Below are positions 1-8,136 of a stretch of DNA of 13,317 bases, piece by piece. The number at the start of each line of letters is the position of its first letter. The stretch's first letter is position 1. The stretch comes from an uncultured Actinomycetes bacterium (GTDB lineage: Bacteria; Actinomycetota; Thermoleophilia; Solirubrobacterales; Solirubrobacteraceae), in the NCBI GenBank assembly GCA_937888775.1, contig CALAQT010000198.1, positions 1-13,317 on the forward strand, written 5' to 3'. Under the pieces are notes generated by a model that saw only the letters and a program-made list of their open reading frames with translations, did not search any database and was not told where the DNA came from. The position numbers and the translations under genes are program-made.

Positions 1-43
1 ACCGAGATCTACACTCTTTCCCTACACGACGCTCTTCCTATCT
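1..43 (+). other. Illumina TruSeq universal (P5-side) adapter, not genomic
   Basis: The first 43 bases match the Illumina universal adapter from within the P5 part through the read-1 primer site. There is one difference: the final motif reads CTTCCTATCT where the adapter has CTTCCGATCT. This is library sequence left in the assembly. Genomic sequence begins at about base 44, so the gene starting there is cut at its 5' end. Confidence 0.97.
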
Positions 44-793
44 AGGCGCCGGCGGCTCACCGCCGCGGGCGTGCTCGTGGCCGCGATCATCGGCGCCGCG
101 CTCGCTCTGGGCGGCGGCTCCCACCCCGCGAGCGCACCCCACCTCGCCAAGGTCGGCGCGAGCGCCGCCGTGGCCAAGCCGATCTCGCACACCGGCGCGG
201 GAGGCACGCCCGCCACCAAACCCCCGCCGAGCGCGCCGGCCGCCAAACCATCGGGGCCCTCTCCGGGATCGCTGCCGCAGACCCAAGCGCAGCCCTCGGG
301 CCACAGCACCCTGTTCAGATCGCTGATGGCCTCGCTGTGGGCGGGAGTGGTCAAGGACTCGGTAACGAGCGCGCTGCCCGCGTTCTTCCCGCGCGGCTCC
401 TACGTCCAGCTGAAGGCGATCGGCTCGCCCGGCTCGGACTGGCACTACCGGCTGGTGCACGACTACGCGATGGATATCGCCGCCGCGCATCGCCTGCTCG
501 GATCGGGCGCCGCGCACGCACAGCTGGTGACGGTGAAGGTCGTCGACAGCTACTCCCACTGGGTGCCTTCAGGCGTCTGTTACAACAGCGTCGGCTACTA
601 CGAGATGCCCGACGCCCGCGTCGTCTACCGCGAGCACGGCCAGATCCACTCCTTCGGGATCGCCTCCATGATCTCCTGGCGCGGCGAGTGGTACGTGGTG
701 CACCTCGGCGCGGTGCTGCGCGAAGGCGAAGAAGGCATCGTCGACGAACCCTCATCGGGAACGGGAAGCTCGGCCTACTCGGGCACGTGCTAG
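44..793 (+). CDS. membrane-anchored or secreted protein of unknown function, 5' truncated by adapter
   Basis: The reading frame is open from the first genomic base, so the true start lies off the contig; 249 residues are visible. The first visible residues (RRRLTAAGVLVAAIIGAALAL) are a basic patch followed by a hydrophobic stretch, as in a signal anchor or uncleaved signal peptide. A low-complexity Ala/Pro/Ser/Gly linker of about 65 residues follows. Then comes a folded domain of about 150 residues with conserved-looking aromatic and Gly positions (SYSHWVPSGVCYNSVGYYE, FGIASMISWRGEWYVVHLG) and a short Ser/Gly tail ending in Cys. From memory the folded domain resembles hypothetical exported proteins of Solirubrobacterales; no function is known to me. 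A GTG at 71 is in frame but would cut into the hydrophobic segment, so I do not take it as the start. The gene lies just upstream of the tRNA, on the same strand, outside the proposed island. Confidence 0.75.
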   Translation, partial: RRRRLTAAGVLVAAIIGAALALGGGSHPASAPHLAKVGASAAVAKPISHTGAGGTPATKPPPSAPAAKPSGPSPGSLPQTQAQPSGHSTLFRSLMASLWAGVVKDSVTSALPAFFPRGSYVQLKAIGSPGSDWHYRLVHDYAMDIAAAHRLLGSGAAHAQLVTVKVVDSYSHWVPSGVCYNSVGYYEMPDARVVYREHGQIHSFGIASMISWRGEWYVVHLGAVLREGEEGIVDEPSSGTGSSAYSGTC

Positions 794-967
794 CGGGCGA
801 GGGCGCGAGGGCGGCCCGCCCGCAGGCTTGCGAGGCCAGCGCATGCATGGCCGCGCCGCTGGGATCCGGGGCGGCGGTGCGTAGACTGTGCAGCGCGATC
901 ACCCGGCGCCCGCGGCGCTGTCGGAGCCGTTCCGCGGACACGCCCGGAGGACGCCATGCAGGACCGC

Positions 968-1041
968 GCCAGAGTAGCTCAGTCGGTTAGAGCAGCGGAA
1001 TCATAATCCGCGTGTCGGGGGTTCGAGTCCCTCCTCTGGCA
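968..1041 (+). tRNA. tRNA-Met (anticodon CAT), intact
   Basis: A full cloverleaf can be drawn. The acceptor stem is GCCAGAG (968-974) with CTCTGGC (1034-1040) and discriminator A at 1041. The D stem is GCTC/GAGC. The anticodon stem is GCGGA (995-999) with TCCGC (1007-1011), and the 7-nt loop ATCATAA has CAT at 1002-1004. The T stem is GGGGG/CCCTC around the loop TTCGAGT. CCA is not encoded. A CAT anticodon can also mean lysidine-modified Ile2; the lack of initiator features (C1:A72 mismatch, three G:C pairs in the anticodon stem) rules out tRNA-fMet, and elongator Met is the simplest reading. The 3' part from A37 onward is the attL half of the direct repeat described separately. Confidence 0.95.
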
Positions 1042-1043
1042 TC
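1005..1043 (+). repeat. attL-like direct repeat (tRNA-Met 3' end)
   Basis: This 39-bp block starts at A37 of the tRNA, right after the anticodon, and ends two bases past the discriminator base. It recurs in direct orientation at 8047-8085 with a single difference (C at 1033, T at 8075, in the T stem). Tyrosine recombinases of tRNA-targeting elements typically use this part of the gene as the attachment core, and the incoming element restores the tRNA 3' end on one side. Confidence 0.7.
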
Positions 1044-1052
1044 ACAGATAGA

Positions 1053-1068
1053 CCGCATAGAAATGCGG
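1053..1068 (+). terminator. small hairpin downstream of tRNA-Met
   Basis: A perfect 6-bp stem CCGCAT/ATGCGG closes an AGAA tetraloop 11 bases after the tRNA end. No T-run follows, so it may be a tRNA 3' processing or weak termination structure rather than a classic terminator. Confidence 0.3.
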
Positions 1069-1124
1069 GTTGCAGGGGTTGGGCAGCGGCTCGAGCGAGC
1101 CTTGAAGTGCCGGTGCGACGCGCT

Positions 1125-1848
1125 CTAACCGGTGCCGGCCGGCGCGACCGGGCGATGCGCCGCGCTCGTCAGCCGCTGCGGCAGCACGCGCCTTCGATCC
1201 GGCGCCTTCTCCTCGATGCGATCGATACTACCGCTGCTGATCACGGCCAGCGTCAACTCGCCCGCGCGCTCGCGCTGAGCTCGCGCGACCGCGTCGAGAG
1301 CCGACTCGCAGGCCCCGCAGCCGGGATCAGTGAAGAAGAGCGCAACCGGGCGACCCGGCGCGAGCAAAGAGTCGAGCGAGACCGGCTCGCCGTGGAGATC
1401 CCTGCCGGCGAAACGGGGAGCGGCCGTCCCCGGCTCAAGCGGTGGCAGCGCCTTCGCGCCCGCCCTCGCGGGGCTCCTACCAGCGCCCTCGGCCTCGAGG
1501 CGCAGGAGCAGCGTGCCGTTCTGCCGCAACAACTGCCAGCAGAACCATCCCAGGCCGGCGAGGCAGGCGAGCATGAAGACGATGGCCGGGCGATCCCTCG
1601 CCGCCGGCCACCAGAAGCGCCACCGCGGCCAACGCGCCCCATCGGGCCGTGGCGGCCGGAACCAGCGCCGCGGCGATCGCGAGCTCCGCGATCGGCAGCA
1701 GCAGCGCGCCCGCGGGGGCGCTGCGCGGCGGCGCCCCGAACGCCTCAATCGCACGTCGGGTGCCGGAGAGGTCTGCCAGCTTGGCCACCGCGGCCACCGC
1801 GAACACCACGGCCAAGAGTAGTTGCGAGAGCGATACCGCGAAAGACAC
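1125..1848 (-). pseudogene. broken MauE/DoxX-like membrane protein with thioredoxin-like domain
   Basis: A GTG at 1848 with the strong ribosome site GGAAGG upstream begins a hydrophobic protein (VSFAVSLSQLLLAVVFAVAA) with several predicted membrane helices, as in the MauE/DoxX redox-associated family. Near 1595-1612 the homology leaves this frame and resumes in another minus frame, with a final membrane helix (FMLACLAGLGWFCWQLLRQN) and a TlpA/AhpC-type redoxin segment that holds the active-site motif CGAC (DPGCGACESALD). The segment that usually lies between them, with a Cys-x-Cys motif and a membrane helix, is missing. The redoxin fold also stops early after LAVISSG and runs into unrelated residues before the stop at 1125. 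I see a frameshift with internal deletion plus 3' loss. Such proteins normally supply or relay thiol redox power at the membrane; this copy should be inactive. It lies just inside the left att repeat. Confidence 0.7.
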
Positions 1849-2097
1849 TCGATTCCTTCCTGTTGCGTCCCGGGGGGCGGGAAGCACAATCGGCCTCGAC
1901 CTCGACGACGATCCCGGCGAGTGCGGCTTATCGCCCGGGTCGCCGAAAGTCTCGGAGCCCGAACTCGGGGATTTCGCCAGCGTCCAAGAACGTGGTGTAG
2001 CAAAGAAATCCGCAACCGAACAAAGGACGGGGCGCTGGGATGCAGAACTCCAGGCGACGTAGGCTGGTGCCAATAAAACAATACGGAAGGCCTTAAA
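1849..2097. other. 249-bp gap without a recognised gene
   Basis: Reading frames on both strands here give low-complexity products rich in Arg, Pro and Ser, with no family I recognise. Base composition falls from GC-rich to AT-rich towards 2070-2110, where the hipBA promoter begins. Confidence 0.5.
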
Positions 2098-2106
2098 TGC
2101 TATTAT
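2098..2106 (+). promoter_or_regulatory. extended -10 promoter for hipBA, likely leaderless transcript
   Basis: TGC-TATTAT at 2098-2106 is a close match to an extended -10 element and sits in an AT-rich island (about 2070-2115) that is striking in this GC-rich window. The expected start point falls about 2112-2116 and the antitoxin ATG is at 2117, so the mRNA would have almost no leader. No convincing -35 is seen at the usual distance. The nearby palindrome AAGGCCTT (2087-2094) could be part of a HipB operator, but that is a guess. Confidence 0.5.
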
Positions 2107-2116
2107 ATTGGTACAG

Positions 2117-2449
2117 ATGTCTAAGCGTCAGCACGCCTATTCCCCCACGGTCTACGAGGCCGCCGAGTTACTCGGCGCCGAGATCACGCAGGCGCGACTC
2201 GCGCGGCGCTGGACCGTGCGCGAACTCGCCGAGCGCGCCGGGATCAGCCCTGCCACCCTGCAGAAGGTAGAACGCGGCAACCCTACCGTCGCGCTGGGAA
2301 CAGCGTTCGACGCCGCCACGCTGGTTGGAGTGCCCCTCTTCTACACGGACGGCTCCCGCCTCGCGGACGAGGCCGCACGCCTACGGCGCCCGACGCTTCT
2401 GCCGCGGGCGGTACGTCACCCTGGACGAGCGCTCGACAATGAGTTCTGA
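2117..2449 (+). CDS. hipB: HipB-like XRE-family antitoxin
   Basis: A 110-residue protein with a helix-turn-helix of the XRE/Cro type at about residues 19-74 (ITQARLARRWTVRELAERAG, then ISPATLQKVERGNPTVALGT). In HipBA systems the antitoxin binds and neutralises the HipA kinase and represses its own promoter. The start chosen is the ATG at 2117; an in-frame TTG at 2108 would add three residues but would lie inside the promoter. The 3' end overlaps the following hipA by 11 bases (ATG at 2439, stop at 2447-2449), implying translational coupling, which is normal for toxin-antitoxin pairs. The identification rests on the HTH and on the HipA partner; without the partner it would be only a generic XRE regulator. 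Confidence 0.88.
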   Translation: MSKRQHAYSPTVYEAAELLGAEITQARLARRWTVRELAERAGISPATLQKVERGNPTVALGTAFDAATLVGVPLFYTDGSRLADEAARLRRPTLLPRAVRHPGRALDNEF

Positions 2450-3737
2450 GCCGCCGGGCGAGGCATTTGTCTGGATCTGGCTGCCGGGCGCGCCGGAGCC
2501 GGTCGTGGCGGGACGCCTCGATGAGATTGGCGGCGAAGCGACCTTCGTCTACGGGCGAAGCTACCTCCAGCGATCGGACGCGATCTCGCTCTATACGCCC
2601 GAGCTACCGCTGACCGAGGGACGGGTCAGGCCGCTTCCGGGCCTCGACGCCCCCGGCTGCATCCTCGATGCTCGTCCAGATGCCTGGGGCCAGCGCGTGA
2701 TCATGAACCGGCTGATCGGACCCGCCGCGGCCGAGGCAGACCCGGCGGACCTCGGCTTGATCACCTTGCTCCTCGAGTCTGGATCAGACCGCGTGGGCGC
2801 CCTGGACTTCCAGCGCTCCGCCGATAACTACGTCGCCCGCGCACGGGAGAACGCAAGCCTCGACACACTTGCCGGCTCGGCCCAGCGCGTCGAAGAAGGC
2901 ATCCCCCTCTCGCCGGCACTGGATGCGGCGCTGCTCCATGGAAGTTCGATTGGCGGCGCTCGACCCAAGGCCCTGATCGACGACGGGCCGCGCAGGCTGA
3001 TCGCCAAGTTCTCCTCGACGAGCGACACGTACGCGGTGGAGCAGGGCGAGTACGTCGCAATGGAGCTCGCGCGCCGCGCCGGCCTTGAGGTGGCCCCCGT
3101 CCAGCTCACCCATGCTCTCAAAAAGACGGCGCTGCTTGTCGAGCGCTTCGACCGGATACCGGGCACCCAGGAGCGGCGGAGTCTCGTCTCAGCTCTGACG
3201 ATGCTCGGTCTCAACGAGCTCGCCGCCCGGCACGCCAGCTACGCCGACCTGGCCCAGATCATGAGGGCCAGCTTTACCGACCCGGGTTCGAGCCTGCGCG
3301 AGCTGTTCTCTCGGATCACGTTCAACATTCTCGTCGGCAACACCGACGACCACGCTCGCAACCACGCGGCCTTCTGGAACGGGCAGATGCTGACGCTGAC
3401 CCCGGCCTATGACATCTGCCCGCAAGTGCGTAACACCGGGCGCGCGACGCAGGCGATGATCATCGGAGACGCCGCCGAGCGCTTCAAAGGGAGCCAGGTC
3501 GCCGGTTGCGTCAAGCGAGCCTACCTCTACCACCTGAGCCGGAAGGAGGCGTCGGCCATCGTGGATCATCAGATCGACGTCATCAAGAGCGACTGGGCCG
3601 AGGTCTGCGAGCAGGCAGAGCTCACGGAGACCGGCCGCAGCTACTTCTGGAAACGCCAGTTCCTGAACGACTACGCACTTGAGGGGTGGCCTCCGACCAC
3701 GACGACCAAGCCGCTGGGCGCGGGAACATCGTCCTAG
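2439..3737 (+). CDS. hipA: HipA-family serine/threonine kinase toxin
   Basis: A 432-residue protein, close to the size of E. coli HipA. Known HipA proteins phosphorylate a translation component (glutamyl-tRNA synthetase in E. coli) and induce growth arrest; the target here is unknown. Visible elements: an N-terminal HipA N1-like domain (about residues 10-110), the Gly/Ser loop GSSIGGARPK (168-177) that corresponds to the loop holding the autophosphorylated Ser, a candidate ATP-binding Lys in RRLIAKF (Lys190), the catalytic loop ILVGNTDDHARNHA with the likely catalytic Asp304, and the metal-binding AYDI with Asp325. All catalytic positions look intact, so the toxin is probably functional. An earlier in-frame GTG at 2325 would run through most of hipB and is rejected; the ATG at 2439 gives the usual short overlap. 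A strong hairpin follows 11 bases after the stop. Confidence 0.92.
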   Translation: MSSEPPGEAFVWIWLPGAPEPVVAGRLDEIGGEATFVYGRSYLQRSDAISLYTPELPLTEGRVRPLPGLDAPGCILDARPDAWGQRVIMNRLIGPAAAEADPADLGLITLLLESGSDRVGALDFQRSADNYVARARENASLDTLAGSAQRVEEGIPLSPALDAALLHGSSIGGARPKALIDDGPRRLIAKFSSTSDTYAVEQGEYVAMELARRAGLEVAPVQLTHALKKTALLVERFDRIPGTQERRSLVSALTMLGLNELAARHASYADLAQIMRASFTDPGSSLRELFSRITFNILVGNTDDHARNHAAFWNGQMLTLTPAYDICPQVRNTGRATQAMIIGDAAERFKGSQVAGCVKRAYLYHLSRKEASAIVDHQIDVIKSDWAEVCEQAELTETGRSYFWKRQFLNDYALEGWPPTTTTKPLGAGTSS

Positions 3738-4333
3738 CGATCGTTGGGAGCCCGCGCAAGGGGATTCGTGGGTTGCGCGGGCTGGCTCACGCCGAGGCGC
3801 TCCGGCGTCCGCCGGTGCTCGCGTAGCCGGCGGCCGACCGCCAGGGTGGGTCCTTCGGCCCCACTTCGCGCGCCCCTGTCAGGGCTGCCACCCGCCCGCC
3901 CGGTAATCGTCCGTGCGCCTCGCTTACTCAGACCACTGTCACGGGCCGAACTTCGTCCCCGACTGATCAGAAACGACCCTGTCTAACGTCCGCATACAGA
4001 CCTGGACTGGGCCCGTAAACGGGGCCGTGAACCCGTGTTTCGTGAACAAGGTTGCTGTCAAGGCCGCGATACGTCTTATCGTCGCCGGGGCGACGATCGT
4101 GACCATGGGATCCCCGGATCCCGATCTGAGGGAACCTCTCCGGCTCGAGGCACCCACCCCGCACACGCTCCTGCCAGGGCACAGCATACGGATGCCGCTC
4201 GACATCCTCGCACGGCGCATGTGGCGCGATCGAGGCGGCCCAGCTGCGGAGGGGGTCAAGTGGAGCGAAGTCTCGAGCGTTGCATCTCTCCTGCGGCCTT
4301 GAGTTCCCCGCGCGCTCGTGAGATGGTTGTGCG
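3738..4333. other. 596-bp stretch without a convincing gene
   Basis: After the hipA terminator hairpins I find no recognisable protein. A 91-codon plus-strand frame from the GTG at 4027 to 4302 is open, but it lacks a clear ribosome site, has mixed third-base composition and resembles nothing I know. Overlapping minus-strand frames are no better. Small inverted repeats occur: GGCCCGT/ACGGGGCC around 4010-4026, and GGGATCC-CC-GGATCCC near 4108-4123. Composition is less GC-rich than that of the flanking genes. It could be eroded coding sequence within the island. Confidence 0.45.
3749..3783 (+). terminator. strong hairpin terminator after hipA
   Basis: A perfect 11-bp inverted repeat, AGCCCGCGCAA (3749-3759) and TTGCGCGGGCT (3773-3783), with a 13-nt loop, begins 11 bases after the hipA stop. 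There is no T-run, which is common for hairpin terminators in GC-rich actinobacteria. A second, imperfect hairpin with a TTC loop lies at 3846-3864. Confidence 0.65.
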
Positions 4334-4681
4334 GTGGAGAACAACCCGGCACGTGAGCTCACGCCGAAAGAGGGCAACGTCGTTGACGAGTTGGCGGCGG
4401 TGCTCGTCGACCCGGACCTGCACACGGACATGCGAATGCACTTGCAGCAAGAAATCAGGCAGCTGCTGCGTGCCACGCACGAAGAGGCCCATGGTTCGGC
4501 GGGATCCGCGGCACATGAGAGCGCGCTGACGGCCCATGGGGAGCACCTTCCAGGCCTCGTGACGGCCGTGCTTACGGACCCCAACGTGCATTCGGAGCTG
4601 CGCATGCGGATCTCCCGCGAGATAACTGCGCTGCTCAGCACTGCCCGGGAGACCCCGCGTCGTGCGCAGCGCGAGGACTGA
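4334..4681 (+). CDS. small protein of unknown function with a duplicated module
   Basis: I do not recognise this 115-residue protein. It starts at the GTG at 4334; an in-frame TGA at 4319-4321 excludes any earlier start, and the ribosome site is weak. It consists of two related segments offset by 56 residues. Unit A (about 20-50) contains AVLVDPDLHTDMRMHLQQEI and unit B (about 76-106) contains AVLTDPNVHSELRMRISREI. The shared pattern is A-V-L-x-D-P-x-x-H-x-x-x-R-M, four residues, E-I, two residues, L-L. Each unit looks helical and amphipathic, and the linker is rich in His, Ala and Ser. There is no signal peptide, membrane segment or Cys. The repeat supports real coding. It converges with ppsA and shares a terminator hairpin with it. 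A helical interaction or regulatory protein is possible, but no function can be assigned. Confidence 0.7.
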   Translation: MENNPARELTPKEGNVVDELAAVLVDPDLHTDMRMHLQQEIRQLLRATHEEAHGSAGSAAHESALTAHGEHLPGLVTAVLTDPNVHSELRMRISREITALLSTARETPRRAQRED

Positions 4682-4698
4682 GCGAGCCGCCGCCTCCT

Positions 4699-4720
4699 CC
4701 CAGGCGGCCGCACGCCTGGG
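4699..4720. terminator. bidirectional terminator hairpin between convergent genes
   Basis: A perfect 8-bp stem CCCAGGCG (4699-4706) and CGCCTGGG (4713-4720) with a 6-nt loop fills most of the 41-bp gap between the stop of the small duplicated-module gene (4681) and the stop of ppsA (4723). The position suggests it ends transcription from both sides. Confidence 0.6.
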
Positions 4721-4722
4721 GT

Positions 4723-7161
<2,439 letters not shown>

Positions 7162-7389
7162 GCTGCCTCCTTTGCCGAACCGCGGACCTCGGCCCTCATC
7201 CGAGCTGCCTCGCTCGGGCCGCCCGGCGTGTTTACGGGAACAGTAGGGCGAGTCTTGCCTTCGGCGCATCAGCAGTGCTCCGAAGGCTGATCAGGGGTTT
7301 ACCGACCGCCGCTGCTCCGCGCATCGCGGAGGCTGTCTCCAGTGACCAGGGTGCCCTCTCCTGCAAGTGGGCCTTGCGAGCACGCCCCT
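7162..7389. other. ppsA upstream region, no gene recognised
   Basis: This stretch holds the ppsA ribosome site (near 7166-7173 on the minus strand) and presumably its promoter, which I cannot place with confidence. An inverted repeat ATCAGC/GCTGAT (7268-7273 and 7286-7291, 12-nt loop) lies about 110 bases upstream of the ppsA start and could be an operator or a small terminator. No part of an integrase N-terminus or catalytic Arg/His-x-x-Arg box is visible upstream of the relic that follows. Confidence 0.4.
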
Positions 7390-7550
7390 AAGCGGGTCTC
7401 CCGCGAGATTCGCCGGGCCACCACTCCCCCGCCTTCACGCTGGCCACGTACGTGCACCTGCTCGACGACGACCTCCGGGAGCCGCTGACGATCCCCGGCG
7501 CCCCGGCCCGGTCCGAGGCTGCGCCGACTCCTGCATCGGCTCGGACATAG
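7390..7550 (+). pseudogene. C-terminal relic of a tyrosine recombinase (phage-type integrase)
   Basis: In the plus frame from about 7416 to the TAG at 7548-7550 the translation GHHSPAFTLATYVHLLDD (continuing DLREPLTIP) closely matches the last segment of actinobacterial tyrosine integrases, including the nucleophilic Tyr in TYVHLL. The frame is closed just upstream by a TAA at 7389-7391. In a neighbouring frame RVSREIRR (from 7393) looks like the residues that normally precede the GHHS motif, so a frameshift of a few bases is likely. Nothing homologous to the rest of the roughly 350-400 residue enzyme is visible upstream. The relic lies about 500 bases inside the right att-like repeat, where an element's integrase could be expected. 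It cannot encode an active recombinase. Confidence 0.78.
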
Positions 7551-7553
7551 ACT
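7548..7553 (+). promoter_or_regulatory. possible -10 element for the lipoprotein gene (leaderless)
   Basis: TAGACT lies 6 bases before the ATG at 7560, so transcription would start at or very near the start codon. There is no ribosome site in the intervening bases, which fits a leaderless mRNA. The -35 region is weak (CCGACT near 7524-7529). The same TAGACT hexamer occurs at 882-887, upstream of the tRNA. Confidence 0.35.
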
Positions 7554-7559
7554 CCGAAC

Positions 7560-8042
7560 ATGCGACGCGCAGTCCGAGGCTCCCTCGTTGCACTCGTTCC
7601 CGTCCTGGGGCTCGTGGGCGTGACGGGATGCGGCGCGAGCCACACAGCGACGACCGTGGTCAACGCCGCGAACGCCGCTGACCGGACGGCTACCACGGCT
7701 GCCGCGACCCCGATTCTCGCCGGTCCGTGGGCTCCTTACCAGGAAGGCTACGGCCACGCCGAGCCGAGCACTGTCTTCAACGGCGGTGATCCGACCGGAC
7801 TCGTCAAGCAGATCGAATGGCTGACCTGGGGCGGACCGCGGGCGGTCGGCGTCGGAAGCGGGTTCTATGTGGCTCCGAACCAGATCACGGCCGAGGGGCA
7901 CCGCGCGGCGGCTGTGATCGTCGCCTTCAAGCTAGGTAGCTGCCACGGCCGGCCCGCGTACAACGCGGTCCAGTGGTACTTCCCCGAGTACCGGGAACAC
8001 TTCAACCCCCACGCAACCGGCTACAAGCTCTGCAGCGGCTAA
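7560..8042 (+). CDS. small exported lipoprotein of unknown function
   Basis: A 160-residue protein with a lipoprotein signal peptide: basic MRRAVRG, hydrophobic core LVALVPVLGLVG, and lipobox VTGC with the lipidated Cys24. A low-complexity Ala/Thr spacer (about 25-50) follows. The compact domain contains IEWLTWGGPRAVGVGSGFYV and SCHGRPAYNAVQWYFPEY, with two Cys (128 and 158) that could form a disulfide. The W-x-x-WGG-x-x-A-x-G-x-G pattern followed by C-x-G-x-x-A-Y recalls small secreted actinobacterial proteins of unknown role; this is from memory. The ATG at 7560 has no ribosome site, and a -10-like TAGACT just upstream suggests leaderless expression. The gene ends 4 bases before the right att-like repeat and is the last intact gene in the proposed island. 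Confidence 0.75.
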   Translation: MRRAVRGSLVALVPVLGLVGVTGCGASHTATTVVNAANAADRTATTAAATPILAGPWAPYQEGYGHAEPSTVFNGGDPTGLVKQIEWLTWGGPRAVGVGSGFYVAPNQITAEGHRAAAVIVAFKLGSCHGRPAYNAVQWYFPEYREHFNPHATGYKLCSG

Positions 8043-8046
8043 GGAG

Positions 8047-8085
8047 AATCCGCGTGTCGGGGGTTCGAGTCCCTTCTCTGGCATC
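8047..8085 (+). repeat. attR-like direct repeat, orphan tRNA-Met 3' end
   Basis: This is a 38/39 match to 1005-1043, covering the 3' half of the anticodon stem, variable loop, T arm and 3' acceptor strand of tRNA-Met. The upstream bases (lipoprotein stop and AAGGAG) do not resemble the 5' half, so it cannot make a tRNA. The one difference (T at 8075) turns a T-stem G:C pair into G:T. Confidence 0.8.
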
Positions 8086-8111
8086 GCCGCGCGTCAGTCA
8101 AGACGGCGGCC

Positions 8112-8135
8112 AGCCGGCCCGTGCGGCGACCGGCT
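8112..8135 (+). terminator. possible terminator between the att repeat and the baeRF-like gene
   Basis: A 6-bp stem AGCCGG/CCGGCT with a 12-nt loop is followed by TT, between the convergent lipoprotein and Vms1-like genes. The stem is short and the call is tentative. Confidence 0.25.
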
Positions 8136-8136
8136 T

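Noticed and set aside
1107..2000. A 297-codon plus-strand frame opposite the MauE-redoxin remnant
   Set aside because: It is Arg/Pro-rich with no domain, and the minus strand carries membrane helices, a ribosome site and a CGAC redox motif.
4027..4302. A 91-codon plus-strand frame starting with GTG
   Set aside because: No ribosome site, no recognised family and mixed third-base composition; kept only as a remark in the intergenic entry.
8047..8085. Second tRNA gene
   Set aside because: Only the 3' half is present; no matching 5' acceptor strand, D arm or anticodon precedes it.
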